Source: Victivallaceae bacterium (GTDB taxonomy: Bacteria > Verrucomicrobiota > Lentisphaeria > Victivallales > Victivallaceae). From it: DNA of 33,861 bases. The DNA is taken from contig JAQULZ010000013.1 of NCBI GenBank assembly GCA_028718375.1, forward strand, positions 1 through 33,861, in the 5' to 3' direction. A model generated the notes under the pieces. It was given only the letters and a program-made list of their open reading frames with translations. It did not search any database and was not told the DNA's origin. Positions 15,488 through 22,650 of this stretch are shown here, one piece after another (position 1 is the first letter of the stretch; each line of letters opens with the position of its first letter). The position numbers and the translations under genes were made by a program.

Positions 15488-16780
15488 ATGCACAGTTATC
15501 AGGAGGCGCTGCGGTATCTCGACGAGCTCCAGTTGTTCGGCATCAAGCTCGGACTTGACCAGACCCGCGAACTCATGGCTGCCGCCGGTTCTCCCGAACG
15601 GGAACTGAAATTCATCCATATCGCCGGCAGCAACGGCAAAGGTTCCTGTGGTGCGATGCTGCACGCTGCGTTGCGCCGGGCGGGCTTTTCCACCGGGTTT
15701 TACTCTTCTCCGCATCTGATTTCTCCCCGGGAGCGGTTCCGGGTGAATGGCGCAGCCATCGGTGAAGCGGAGTTTGCGGAACTGGTTTCCGAATTGCGCC
15801 CTTCCGCTGAAAAAATGGCTGCGGCGGGGCGGTGCCCGACTTATTTTGAATTCACCACCGTAATGGCGGCGCGGCATTTTGCCCGTCGGCAGGTCGACCT
15901 GGTAATCTGGGAGACCGGCCTGGGAGGGCGGTTTGACGCCACCAACGTAGTTGATCCGGTTTGTGCGGTGATTACCGGTATTGCGCCGGAGCACCAGCAA
16001 TATCTCGGCAGTCGCCCGGAGCAGATCGCGTTCGAAAAAGCCGGTATTATTAAGCCCTGCCGTCCGGTAGTCATCGGCGGAATGGCGGATGAAGTCCGGA
16101 ACGTCATTCTCCGGCGCGCCGACGAAGTCAATGCCCCGGTACTGGAAACGGCGGCCGCGCCGATTGTCGACTTGGAACTTCATCGGCTCAATTCGGGCTG
16201 GATTCAGAAGTTCGATTTCGGGAAATACCGGGTGAATCTGGCTCTGCCGGGAGCGCTGCAGCGGAAAAATTTCCGGGTCGCGTTTACGGTTCTGGAATAT
16301 CTGGCGGCGGAATTCGGATTTTCGCTGACCGCGGCTCTGGCCGGGTTGGAGCAAGCCTTCTGGCCGGCGCGCTGCCAGTGGCTGCCGGACGGGATCATCA
16401 TTGACGGCGCGCATAACCCGGACGGCATAACGGCGCTGGCGGAAGCGCTGCGGGAATTTATCGGCGAACAGCGGATTCCGGTAATTTTCGGCGGGTTTAA
16501 GGATAAAAATACCCTGGGATGCCTGAAAGCAATCGAATCCCGGGCCGAATATTTCGTTTTTCTGCCGTTGGCGGCGGGATTCCGGGCCAGTTGGAGCGGC
16601 GGGGAACTCGCCGCCCTGCTGGCGGAGATTTCCGGTAAAAAGGCCGTTGTCGCCGCTGATCCGGCCGAAGCCCTGGAACTGACTGAAGGAAACGCTTTGC
16701 GGCTCGTTTGCGGTTCGCTGTATCTGGCCGGAGAATTCTTAAAGTTACTGGTTCCCGAGCAGGAAGTTTTGAATCTTTAA
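15488..16780 (+). CDS. folC: Dihydrofolate synthase / folylpolyglutamate synthase
   Basis: A Mur-ligase-family enzyme that adds glutamate to dihydropteroate and to folates, using ATP. 430 residues. Motifs: P-loop IAGSNGKGS (45-53), SSPHL (73-77), WETGLGGRFDATNVV for the second Mg site, the lysine-bearing FEKAGIIK, and DGAHNP in the C-terminal domain. Two positions differ from the common pattern: the usual 'GxDHxxxLG' reads APEHQQYLG, and the omega-loop 'PGR' reads PARCQW. These may shift substrate preference but the fold motifs are intact. GGAGG precedes the ATG by 10 bases. Ends 11 bases from the convergent aminopeptidase gene, with no terminator between. Confidence 0.93.
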   Translation: MHSYQEALRYLDELQLFGIKLGLDQTRELMAAAGSPERELKFIHIAGSNGKGSCGAMLHAALRRAGFSTGFYSSPHLISPRERFRVNGAAIGEAEFAELVSELRPSAEKMAAAGRCPTYFEFTTVMAARHFARRQVDLVIWETGLGGRFDATNVVDPVCAVITGIAPEHQQYLGSRPEQIAFEKAGIIKPCRPVVIGGMADEVRNVILRRADEVNAPVLETAAAPIVDLELHRLNSGWIQKFDFGKYRVNLALPGALQRKNFRVAFTVLEYLAAEFGFSLTAALAGLEQAFWPARCQWLPDGIIIDGAHNPDGITALAEALREFIGEQRIPVIFGGFKDKNTLGCLKAIESRAEYFVFLPLAAGFRASWSGGELAALLAEISGKKAVVAADPAEALELTEGNALRLVCGSLYLAGEFLKLLVPEQEVLNL

Positions 16781-16791
16781 GATTACCAAAA

Positions 16792-17919
16792 TCATTTTGC
16801 CATTGCTTCGATTTCCAGGACGTTTTCCATTTCGGTCAGGCAGCGGCAGCCGTCCGGGGTTACTGTAACGACATCCTCAAGCCGGACGCCGCCCCATTCC
16901 GGATAGTATAACCCGGGTTCGACGGTGAGCACTTCGCCGCCTTGCAGCGGTTCGGCGCCGACTGAGTCCAGGCACGGTTTTTCATGAATCTGCAAACCAA
17001 GGCCGTGACCGAGGCCGTGAAAAAAACCGAAGTTGCGGTCGTTCTGGCGGCCGGTCCGGAAACCGTGATTTTCCAGTACTGTTTTGGCGGCCTCATGGAT
17101 TTCCGCCGGAATGGCGCCGGGGCGGATCAGCGTCTTAGCGTATTCCCGCGCCTCGAAAACCGCGGCGTAAGCTTTTTTAACGATGTCCGGGGCCTGGCCT
17201 TTTACTACCGTCCGGGTCAAGTCTCCCCAGTACCCGGTTTGATGGAGCCGCGGGAAAATATCCAGGATAATCGTTTTGTTAGCGCTCAGCGGGCCGGAAC
17301 CGGTATGGTGCGGTTGCGCGGCCTGGTTCCCGCAGGCCGCGATCGTAGCGTCGGAAAAGCCGCCCCGCCGGATCATGCTGATGGCGATTTCGGCCTGTAA
17401 AATTTCCGAAGTCAGAATTTCGCCGTTCCAGACCAGCCGCCCGTCTGCATTGACCGCGGCTTCCCGGATCACGGCAACGCCGCGCCGCAGACCGGCTTCA
17501 GCTACCCGTAACGCGGCAATAATATGATCCAGTTCTTGAGCGGATTTGCGTTGCCGTTCCGGATAAAACAGGCCTTTTTCCGCCTGTACGATCAGACCGT
17601 GCTGCCGCAAGCCGTCCGCCAGGCCGAGCGGAAAGTCGGACGGGACCCGAAATTCGGCAATATCCCGGCTTTCCGCCAGGGAACAGATTATTTCCAGGGG
17701 GTCAGGACGGCCGTCAGGCGAAAACTCATTGCGCCCGAAAATCGCAACATTCGGTTTGCATTCCTTTTCGGCCCGATCCTGTTCCAATGCCGAAACGATG
17801 ATTCCCCGTTCCTGCAGGCAGGTAAAATAAATGAAAGGGTCCGGGGCCCGGAAACCGCAGGCGTACAGCATATCTGCGGAAGTCTCACCGGCGGCAAAAA
17901 TCAGATCGGCTTTATTCAT
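16792..17919 (-). CDS. M24-family metallopeptidase, Xaa-Pro aminopeptidase-like
   Basis: A 375-residue cytoplasmic protein with the creatinase/aminopeptidase fold. The five metal ligands of the family are in place: Asp220 and Asp233 (LDIFPRLHQTGYWGDLTRT), His305 (FHGLGHGLG), Glu334 (TVEPGLYY), Glu348 (VRLEDVV). The accessory histidines are present (QPHHTG, QIHEKP). The N-terminal domain (1-120) is the creatinase-N type substrate domain. The family removes N-terminal residues next to proline; whether this member is a true Xaa-Pro aminopeptidase or a dipeptidase cannot be told. Start at ATG 17919; no clear ribosome-binding site. A strong sigma-70 promoter lies upstream. Confidence 0.9.
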   Translation of the reverse strand: MNKADLIFAAGETSADMLYACGFRAPDPFIYFTCLQERGIIVSALEQDRAEKECKPNVAIFGRNEFSPDGRPDPLEIICSLAESRDIAEFRVPSDFPLGLADGLRQHGLIVQAEKGLFYPERQRKSAQELDHIIAALRVAEAGLRRGVAVIREAAVNADGRLVWNGEILTSEILQAEIAISMIRRGGFSDATIAACGNQAAQPHHTGSGPLSANKTIILDIFPRLHQTGYWGDLTRTVVKGQAPDIVKKAYAAVFEAREYAKTLIRPGAIPAEIHEAAKTVLENHGFRTGRQNDRNFGFFHGLGHGLGLQIHEKPCLDSVGAEPLQGGEVLTVEPGLYYPEWGGVRLEDVVTVTPDGCRCLTEMENVLEIEAMAK

Positions 17920-17983
17920 CTTGCAGTTTAACTTATCTTATCGGGGTTGTAAAACGCGTTCCGGACGATATTTTAACATTGGT

Positions 17984-18012
17984 ATTATAGACCGGTTACC
18001 GGGAATAGTCAA
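17984..18012 (-). promoter_or_regulatory. Strong sigma-70 promoter of the M24 peptidase gene, with dyad in the spacer
   Basis: Minus strand: TTGACT (18012-18007, 5 of 6), 17-base spacer, TATAAT (17989-17984, 6 of 6). The spacer contains the palindrome CCGGTTACCGG (17992-18002, 5-base arms around one T), placed where a repressor would cover the promoter. The leader is about 58 bases. Confidence 0.65.
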
Positions 18013-18055
18013 AAATGGTTACTGTTTATTTTAACGTGTAATGCGGAGGGTGGAA

Positions 18056-18715
18056 ATGCCGACGGCGACAATACTGATTCTTAGTGCGGTTGTTTTGATT
18101 TCATATCTGATCGGGGCGATTCCCTGGGGTTATCTCATCGGCAGACGGCACGGAGTGGATATCCGGACGCGGGGCAGCCGCAACATCGGCGCTACCAATG
18201 TCACCCGCGTCATCGGCAAATGGAGCGGCCGGTTATGTTTCGGTTTGGATTTCCTCAAGGGCTTCCTTCCGGTGCTGGTCGTGACGATATTATGTAAACA
18301 GCGGATAATCACCGACCATTACCATGTTACCCAGATGCTTGCGGCGTTGAGCGCCACGCTGGGACACATGTTCCCGGTGTATCTGGGTTTCCGCGGCGGC
18401 AAAGGCGTCGCCACCGCATCCGGAGCGGTGCTGGCGCTGGCGCCGTATTCGTTCGTGATCGCGGGAATCGTCTGGGTGGCGGTATATCTGTTGAGCCGTT
18501 ACGTTTCTCTGGCCAGTATCGCCGCCGCCGCCATTTTTCCGATCTGTGCGACGCTGATCACCTTGCTCAAGCCCGGCCTGTATTATCATTCCTGGTATGT
18601 CGTGGGGTTTTTATACCTGATTGCGGCGCTGACCATCCTGCGGCATGCAGGTAATATCAAACGCTTGCTCAAAGGCACCGAAAACAAGTTCGGTAAAACT
18701 GATCTGGAGGCGTGA
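18056..18715 (+). CDS. plsY: Acyl-phosphate:glycerol-3-phosphate acyltransferase PlsY
   Basis: Inner-membrane enzyme that transfers the acyl group of acyl-phosphate to sn-glycerol 3-phosphate, the first step of phosphatidic acid synthesis. Start set at ATG 18056, with GGAGG 6 bases upstream, rather than the ATG at 18041, which would place that sequence inside the gene; the product is 219 residues. The three conserved cytoplasmic motifs are seen: GSRNIGATNVTRV, LKGFLPV, and GHMFPVYLGFRGGKGVATASG. About five hydrophobic helices (for example ILILSAVVLISYLIGAIPWG and YSFVIAGIVWVAVYLL). gpsA, which makes the acceptor, follows 381 bases later on the same strand. Confidence 0.95.
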   Translation: MPTATILILSAVVLISYLIGAIPWGYLIGRRHGVDIRTRGSRNIGATNVTRVIGKWSGRLCFGLDFLKGFLPVLVVTILCKQRIITDHYHVTQMLAALSATLGHMFPVYLGFRGGKGVATASGAVLALAPYSFVIAGIVWVAVYLLSRYVSLASIAAAAIFPICATLITLLKPGLYYHSWYVVGFLYLIAALTILRHAGNIKRLLKGTENKFGKTDLEA

Positions 18716-18763
18716 TTCCGCGGAAGTGTCAAAAATAACCTGAAAAAATAAAAATATAACGCA

Positions 18764-18913
18764 CCGGGGCGTCCCCGGACGGCTGCCGGGACGGAACCCG
18801 GCTGGCCCCGCGGCAATGAGCGGTCGCCAGGGGCGAAATCAACCCATGGGGTTGGGTTTCCCGCGGGAGCGCATCCGTAACATGGCAGCATGCGACGCTA
18901 TCGCAAAGCGATA
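18764..18913. repeat. Modular hairpin element, copy B
   Basis: Perfect stems in series: CCGGGG/CCCCGG (18764-18778, loop CGT); GCCGGG/CCCGGC (18785-18802, 6-base loop); GCCCC/GGGGC (18805-18834); CAACCC/GGGTTG (18840-18854, loop ATG); palindrome CCCGCGGG (18860-18867); TATCGC/GCGATA (18899-18913, loop AAA). It shares, in the same order, GGTCGCC (18822-18828), GGGCGAAAT (18831-18839), an AAC..GTTG stem and CGCTATCGCAAAGCGAT (18896-18912) with the element at 13943-14068. Confidence 0.7.
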
Positions 18914-18948
18914 AGGATTTACGCCGGCTGCAGGGAATAACAGGTGTT

Positions 18949-18978
18949 CTGAAAAACAAAAAAACTTTTGTTTTTCAG
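18949..18978. terminator. Perfect 13-base-stem AT-rich hairpin
   Basis: CTGAAAAACAAAA (18949-18961), loop AAAC, TTTTGTTTTTCAG (18966-18978). The arms are exact complements. It could end transcripts in either direction or be a transposon-end remnant; classical terminators have a GC-rich stem, which this lacks. Confidence 0.5.
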
Positions 18979-19096
18979 TCAGCAAAAGGGGGATAACAAA
19001 GAAAATCCCCACAAGACGTTAAAAATTAACGAAATAAACAGGAATTAAAGTCAAAACTTTTGACAAAGCGGTTCCGCCGGAAAGGGAAATGATTTT

Positions 19097-20098
19097 ATGA
19101 AGATAACTATCCTCAGCGACGGAGCGTGGGGAACGGCATTGTCCAGGCAGCTTTGCCGGAACGGGCATAGGGTTACGATGTGGGGGCCGTTCCCGGAATA
19201 TCTGGATGAAATGGCGGCCAAACGGGAAAACGTCCGCTTTCTGCCGGGCTTCAGGCTGGACGACCGCCTGGAGCTCGAAAAAAACCTGGAAAAAGCTGTC
19301 GCCGCCGCCGAATTGGTACTGCTGGCTTCGCCGGTGCAGTATGCTCGCACGGTGCTGGAGCGTTTTCGGGAATTCTTCGTCCCGGAACGGCATTTGCTGG
19401 TCAACGTCGCCAAGGGCATCGAAAATCAGACTTTGCTGCGGGTAAGCCAGATTTGCGCCGAAGTGCTCGGCCCCTGTTCCTACGCGGTTTTATCCGGTCC
19501 CAGCCACGCTGAGGAAGTCGTTAAAGGCGTTCCCACCTCGGTAGTCACGGCTTCGACCGATGCCGCGCTGGCACTGCAAGTGCAGCAAACTTTCGCGAAT
19601 GAGACCTTCCGGATTTATACCGGCAGCGACGTTATTGGACTCGAACTGGGCGGAGCGCTGAAGAATGTCATGGCGATCGCTGCCGGTATTATCGACGGCA
19701 TGCGGCTGGGCGACAATTCGAAAGCCGCCCTGATTACTCGCGGTATCGCGGAAATGAGCCGTTTGGGAGCGGCTTTGGGCGGCAATCCGCTGACTTTTTC
19801 CGGGCTGAGCGGCCTCGGCGATTTGATCGTTACCTGCTGCAGCGGTTACAGCCGTAACCGGCATGTCGGCGAAGAATTGGGCAAAGGCCGAAAACTCGAT
19901 GCGGTCTTGCAGAAAATGGGCCTGGTGGTGGCCGAGGGGGTCAAAACTGCGCTGAGCGCCTACGCCCTGGCGCAAAAAGTTGGGGTCGAATGTCCGATCA
20001 TCAACGAAGTCTACGCGGTACTGTACGAAAACCGTACTCCCCGAGAGGCGATGAAAAATCTGATGTCCCGCCCGGTCAAGCCGGAAATGGATTTTTAA
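19097..20098 (+). CDS. gpsA: NAD(P)-dependent glycerol-3-phosphate dehydrogenase
   Basis: Reduces dihydroxyacetone phosphate to sn-glycerol 3-phosphate for phospholipid synthesis in the cytoplasm. 333 residues, the usual length. Visible: nucleotide-binding ILSDGAWGTAL (5-15), in which the first glycine of the usual GxGxWGTAL is Ser7; the active-site lysine region VAKGIE; SGPSHAEEV; the catalytic GGALKNVMAIAAGIIDG; and GLSGLGDLIVTCCSGYSRNR. AGGGAA precedes the ATG by about 8 bases. It follows plsY on the same strand but the 381-base hairpin-rich gap suggests separate transcription. Confidence 0.95.
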   Translation: MKITILSDGAWGTALSRQLCRNGHRVTMWGPFPEYLDEMAAKRENVRFLPGFRLDDRLELEKNLEKAVAAAELVLLASPVQYARTVLERFREFFVPERHLLVNVAKGIENQTLLRVSQICAEVLGPCSYAVLSGPSHAEEVVKGVPTSVVTASTDAALALQVQQTFANETFRIYTGSDVIGLELGGALKNVMAIAAGIIDGMRLGDNSKAALITRGIAEMSRLGAALGGNPLTFSGLSGLGDLIVTCCSGYSRNRHVGEELGKGRKLDAVLQKMGLVVAEGVKTALSAYALAQKVGVECPIINEVYAVLYENRTPREAMKNLMSRPVKPEMDF

Positions 20099-20123
20099 AA
20101 ACTTTAAGGAGCACAATTTTCGG

Positions 20124-20145
20124 ATATTTCGTGGGTTTCGTGGTT
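20124..20145. repeat. Interspersed TTTCGTGG repeat, copy 2
   Basis: Contains TTTCGTGGGTTTCGTGGTT (20127-20145), identical to the block at 4358-4376. It fills the 60-base gap between the convergent gpsA and panB genes, where no ordinary terminator is seen. Confidence 0.75.
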
Positions 20146-20158
20146 AAAAATTCGTATT

Positions 20159-20965
20159 CTAAAACGAATGTTCTTCGGTGGGGAATTCGCCGCTGCGGAT
20201 TTCCCGGCAGTAACGGGTCAGAGCATCGGAAACAGTCTCAGTCAGATTCGCGTAACGTTTGGCGTGCTTGGGCACGAAATCACTGAATAAACCCAGTAAA
20301 TCGTTCATAACCTGCACCTGACCGTCGCAATGCGGCCCGGCCCCGATCCCGATGGTCGGAATATTGACTGCCGTGGTCAGTTGTTTACTGACTTCTGCCG
20401 GAATGCCTTCGAGCACCATGCAGAACGCTCCGGCTTTTTCCAGCGCCCGGGCGTCTGCCAGCAGCAATTCGATGCCCTCCGGGGTTTTGCCGGCTATTTT
20501 ATAGCCTCCGGCCGCCAGAATCTGCTGCGGCAAGAGGCCGATATGTCCCATTACCGGAATGCCTGCCGCTACCAGGCGTTCGACTACCGCCACCGCGTAA
20601 GTGCCGCCTTCGAGCTTGACCGCGTTGCAGCCGGCCTCCTTGATGTAACGGCCGGCGTTGTTCAGAGCTTCGGCGCAGGATACCTGGTAACTCATAAACG
20701 GCATATCCCCGACGATGAACGCGTCCGGGGCGCCGCGCCGGGCGGCTTTGCAGTGATGCAGTGATTCTTCCACCGTCAAAGGTAAAGTGTTTTCATAGCC
20801 GAGCACGGTATTGGCCAGCGAATCGCCGACCAGCAGCAAATCCACTCCGGCAGCATCGGCCAGCCGGGCGGTAGGAGCGTCGTAAACGGTTACGGCGACG
20901 ATTTTTTCTCCGTTCTGCTTCATTTTCCGGAAACTGCTGACGGTTTTTTTCTTTTTAGTAATCAT
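20159..20965 (-). CDS. panB: 3-methyl-2-oxobutanoate hydroxymethyltransferase (ketopantoate hydroxymethyltransferase)
   Basis: Transfers a hydroxymethyl group from 5,10-methylene-tetrahydrofolate to alpha-ketoisovalerate, the first step of pantothenate and so CoA synthesis. 268 residues, a TIM barrel of normal length. Motifs: VTVYDAPTARLADAAGVDLLLVGDSLA with Mg ligand Asp48, VGDMPFMSY with Asp87, KLEGG, GHIGLLPQ, and the catalytic glutamate in MVLEGIP; GIGAGPHCDGQ closes the active site. The usual panC and panD genes are not beside it. No strong ribosome-binding site precedes the ATG at 20965. Its leader region contains several hairpins (20985-21052). Confidence 0.96.
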   Translation of the reverse strand: MITKKKKTVSSFRKMKQNGEKIVAVTVYDAPTARLADAAGVDLLLVGDSLANTVLGYENTLPLTVEESLHHCKAARRGAPDAFIVGDMPFMSYQVSCAEALNNAGRYIKEAGCNAVKLEGGTYAVAVVERLVAAGIPVMGHIGLLPQQILAAGGYKIAGKTPEGIELLLADARALEKAGAFCMVLEGIPAEVSKQLTTAVNIPTIGIGAGPHCDGQVQVMNDLLGLFSDFVPKHAKRYANLTETVSDALTRYCREIRSGEFPTEEHSF

Positions 20966-20984
20966 GGTTTCAAGTCCGTTACGG

Positions 20985-21052
20985 ATTCAGGTTATCCTGA
21001 ATAATTTACTTGTTTAATGTTTTTTTGCAAACCGGTTTTGCCGCCCGGCAAA
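20985..21052 (-). promoter_or_regulatory. Hairpins upstream of panB, two mutually exclusive
   Basis: ATTCAGG/CCTGAAT (20985-21002, loop TTAT) is a perfect 7-base stem. Further out, GCAAA..TTTGC (21027-21041) and TTTGCCG/CGGCAAA (21037-21052) share the bases 21037-21041, so only one can form at a time, as in an attenuator. Whether they are transcribed with panB is unknown because no panB promoter was identified. Confidence 0.35.
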
Positions 21053-21102
21053 TCGAAAAGCGTCAGTCTTGAGAAATTAAGGGGGTAATAGTGAATCGGA
21101 GC

Positions 21103-21131
21103 TTGAATTCGGGACTATCCCTGCTTATATT
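21103..21131 (+). promoter_or_regulatory. Sigma-70 promoter of the FG-GAP lipoprotein gene, with dyad in the spacer
   Basis: TTGAAT (21103-21108, 4 of 6), 17-base spacer, TATATT (21126-21131, 5 of 6). The spacer contains GGGACTATCCC (21111-21121), a perfect 4-base-arm dyad. Start near 21138 gives a leader of about 20 bases. Confidence 0.5.
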
Positions 21132-21157
21132 GGAAAGCTCAGATAAGTGAGGCCAGG

Positions 21158-22615
21158 ATGAAAATATTGAATCGGTTATATGTCGCGTTGCTGCTGCCGC
21201 TAATGTGTTCGTGCGTGGCGCATCAAACTGAATTCCGGGATGTGACCCGGGAGGCCGGACTTGGAAAACTCGGCAATCAAAAGGCGGCCTGGGCGGATTT
21301 GAACAACGACGGCTGGCCGGATCTCGTTTCCGACGGCAGAATATGGAAAAACCTCGACGGAAAAACTTTTGTCGAGGTCACCAGAACTTCCGGGATAGAA
21401 TCGATCTCCGGGCCCGGGGTGGTCGCGGATTTTAACGGCGACGGAATAAAGGACATATATTTTATCCGCCAAGGCGGGAATTTATACTTCGGCAGCGGTG
21501 ATTTTAAATTCGTTAAAGGCCAGACCTTCAAAAATACGGCCGGGAATGTTCAGGCCGCCTGCGTCATGGATTTGAATAATGACGGCTACGTTGACGTCTA
21601 TATCGCCAATTATGAAATCTGGAAAAAACAGCTTGGTTTCCGCGATCTCATCCTGCGTAATAATAAAGGTATCCTGATAAAGCAGTGGGAGGCGCCCGAC
21701 GAAAAACTTATGAGAGGCCGGGGGGCGACCAGTTGTGATTTCAATAATGACGGGTGGATGGACATATATGTTTCCAATTACCGCCTGATGCCCAATTTTC
21801 TCTGGGTCAACCGGGGGAACTGGAAGAAATCCGACCTGGCCGGGGAATACGGCTGTGCCGGCACGGAACGCCGGAACGTAGTGTTCAAAAACTGCCTGGG
21901 TATTCCTTACGGCAGTTCCGGGCATACCATCGGATCGCTTTGGGCGGATTTCAATAACGATACTTATTTCGATCTGTTTGTCGGCAATTTTTCTCATCCG
22001 CCGAACTATCAGGATCGCCCTATGATGCTGCAAAACGGCGGACCCGATAAAAACTACCGTTTCATTGACCGAAGCGCCATTGCCGGAATTCCCTGGCAGG
22101 AATCCTACGGTTCTCCCGCGGCCGCCGACGTCGATAATGACGGCCGGGTGGATATTTTTTATAATACCTGTTATCCGCGGGATTCCGGCAGGTTGTTTCA
22201 CAATCTCGGCAACTGGAGATTTAAGGATATTACTCCCGAAACTGCGATCCGGGCATTCACCTCCAGTCAGAATGCTTTTGCTGATTTTGATAACGATGGC
22301 CGGGTGGACTTGCTTACCAGCGGCTGTCTTTACCGCAATGTTTCTGACGCCGGCAATTGGCTTGAAGTTACCTTGGCCGGCAAGTCTCCGAATACTTCGG
22401 CAGTCGGTGCAAAAGTCATTGTTGACTGCGGCCGGCAGAAATATATTCGCCAGGTGGAAGCCGGAACCGGAGCCGGCAACCAGAATGATCTGCGGCTGCA
22501 TTTCGGCCTTGGTAGTTACCGGGGTATAATAAAAGCGGATGTGATCTGGCCTGACGGCAGGATTTCTCATCACGAATTTAAAATTAATACCCGGAATTTG
22601 GTGAAAGAACCGTAA
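21158..22615 (+). CDS. FG-GAP/VCBS-repeat lipoprotein with C-terminal UnbV (ASPIC) domain
   Basis: 485 residues. Signal segment MKILNRLYVALLLPLMCSC; Cys17 or Cys19 is the likely lipidated residue, so it would be anchored outside the cytoplasm. Seven calcium-binding loops of the FG-GAP/VCBS type follow: DLNNDGWPD, DFNGDGIKD, DLNNDGYVD, DFNNDGWMD, DFNNDTYFD (Gly missing), DVDNDGRVD and DFDNDGRVD, expected to build a beta-propeller. The C terminus (about 398-475: GNWLEVTLAGKSPNTSAVGAK ... HFGLGS ... VIWPDGR) is the UnbV/ASPIC domain. This is the architecture of CRTAC-like proteins common in Planctomycetes and Verrucomicrobia, whose substrate is not known. A short-spaced AGG precedes the ATG. rnr begins 35 bases downstream, so it may lead that operon. 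Confidence 0.85.
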   Translation: MKILNRLYVALLLPLMCSCVAHQTEFRDVTREAGLGKLGNQKAAWADLNNDGWPDLVSDGRIWKNLDGKTFVEVTRTSGIESISGPGVVADFNGDGIKDIYFIRQGGNLYFGSGDFKFVKGQTFKNTAGNVQAACVMDLNNDGYVDVYIANYEIWKKQLGFRDLILRNNKGILIKQWEAPDEKLMRGRGATSCDFNNDGWMDIYVSNYRLMPNFLWVNRGNWKKSDLAGEYGCAGTERRNVVFKNCLGIPYGSSGHTIGSLWADFNNDTYFDLFVGNFSHPPNYQDRPMMLQNGGPDKNYRFIDRSAIAGIPWQESYGSPAAADVDNDGRVDIFYNTCYPRDSGRLFHNLGNWRFKDITPETAIRAFTSSQNAFADFDNDGRVDLLTSGCLYRNVSDAGNWLEVTLAGKSPNTSAVGAKVIVDCGRQKYIRQVEAGTGAGNQNDLRLHFGLGSYRGIIKADVIWPDGRISHHEFKINTRNLVKEP

Positions 22616-22650
22616 ATTATCACCGGACAGCCGGGTAAACGAGTAAAAAT

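Larger units (their letters stand above)
18716..19096. other. 381-base gene-free stretch with serial hairpins between plsY and gpsA
   Basis: It opens with the palindrome TTCCGCGGAA (18716-18725) just after the plsY stop, then an AT-rich run, the modular hairpin element (18764-18913), an AT-rich 13-base-stem hairpin (18949-18978), the dyad TCAAAACTTTTGA (19051-19063) and TTCCGCCGGAA (19072-19082) just before the gpsA ribosome-binding site. A minus-strand frame crosses it from 18891 into plsY but is not credible coding sequence. Confidence 0.7.

Noticed and set aside
18586-18891. Minus-strand frame overlapping plsY and the hairpin element
   Set aside because: Half of it is antisense to plsY and the rest translates hairpin repeats.
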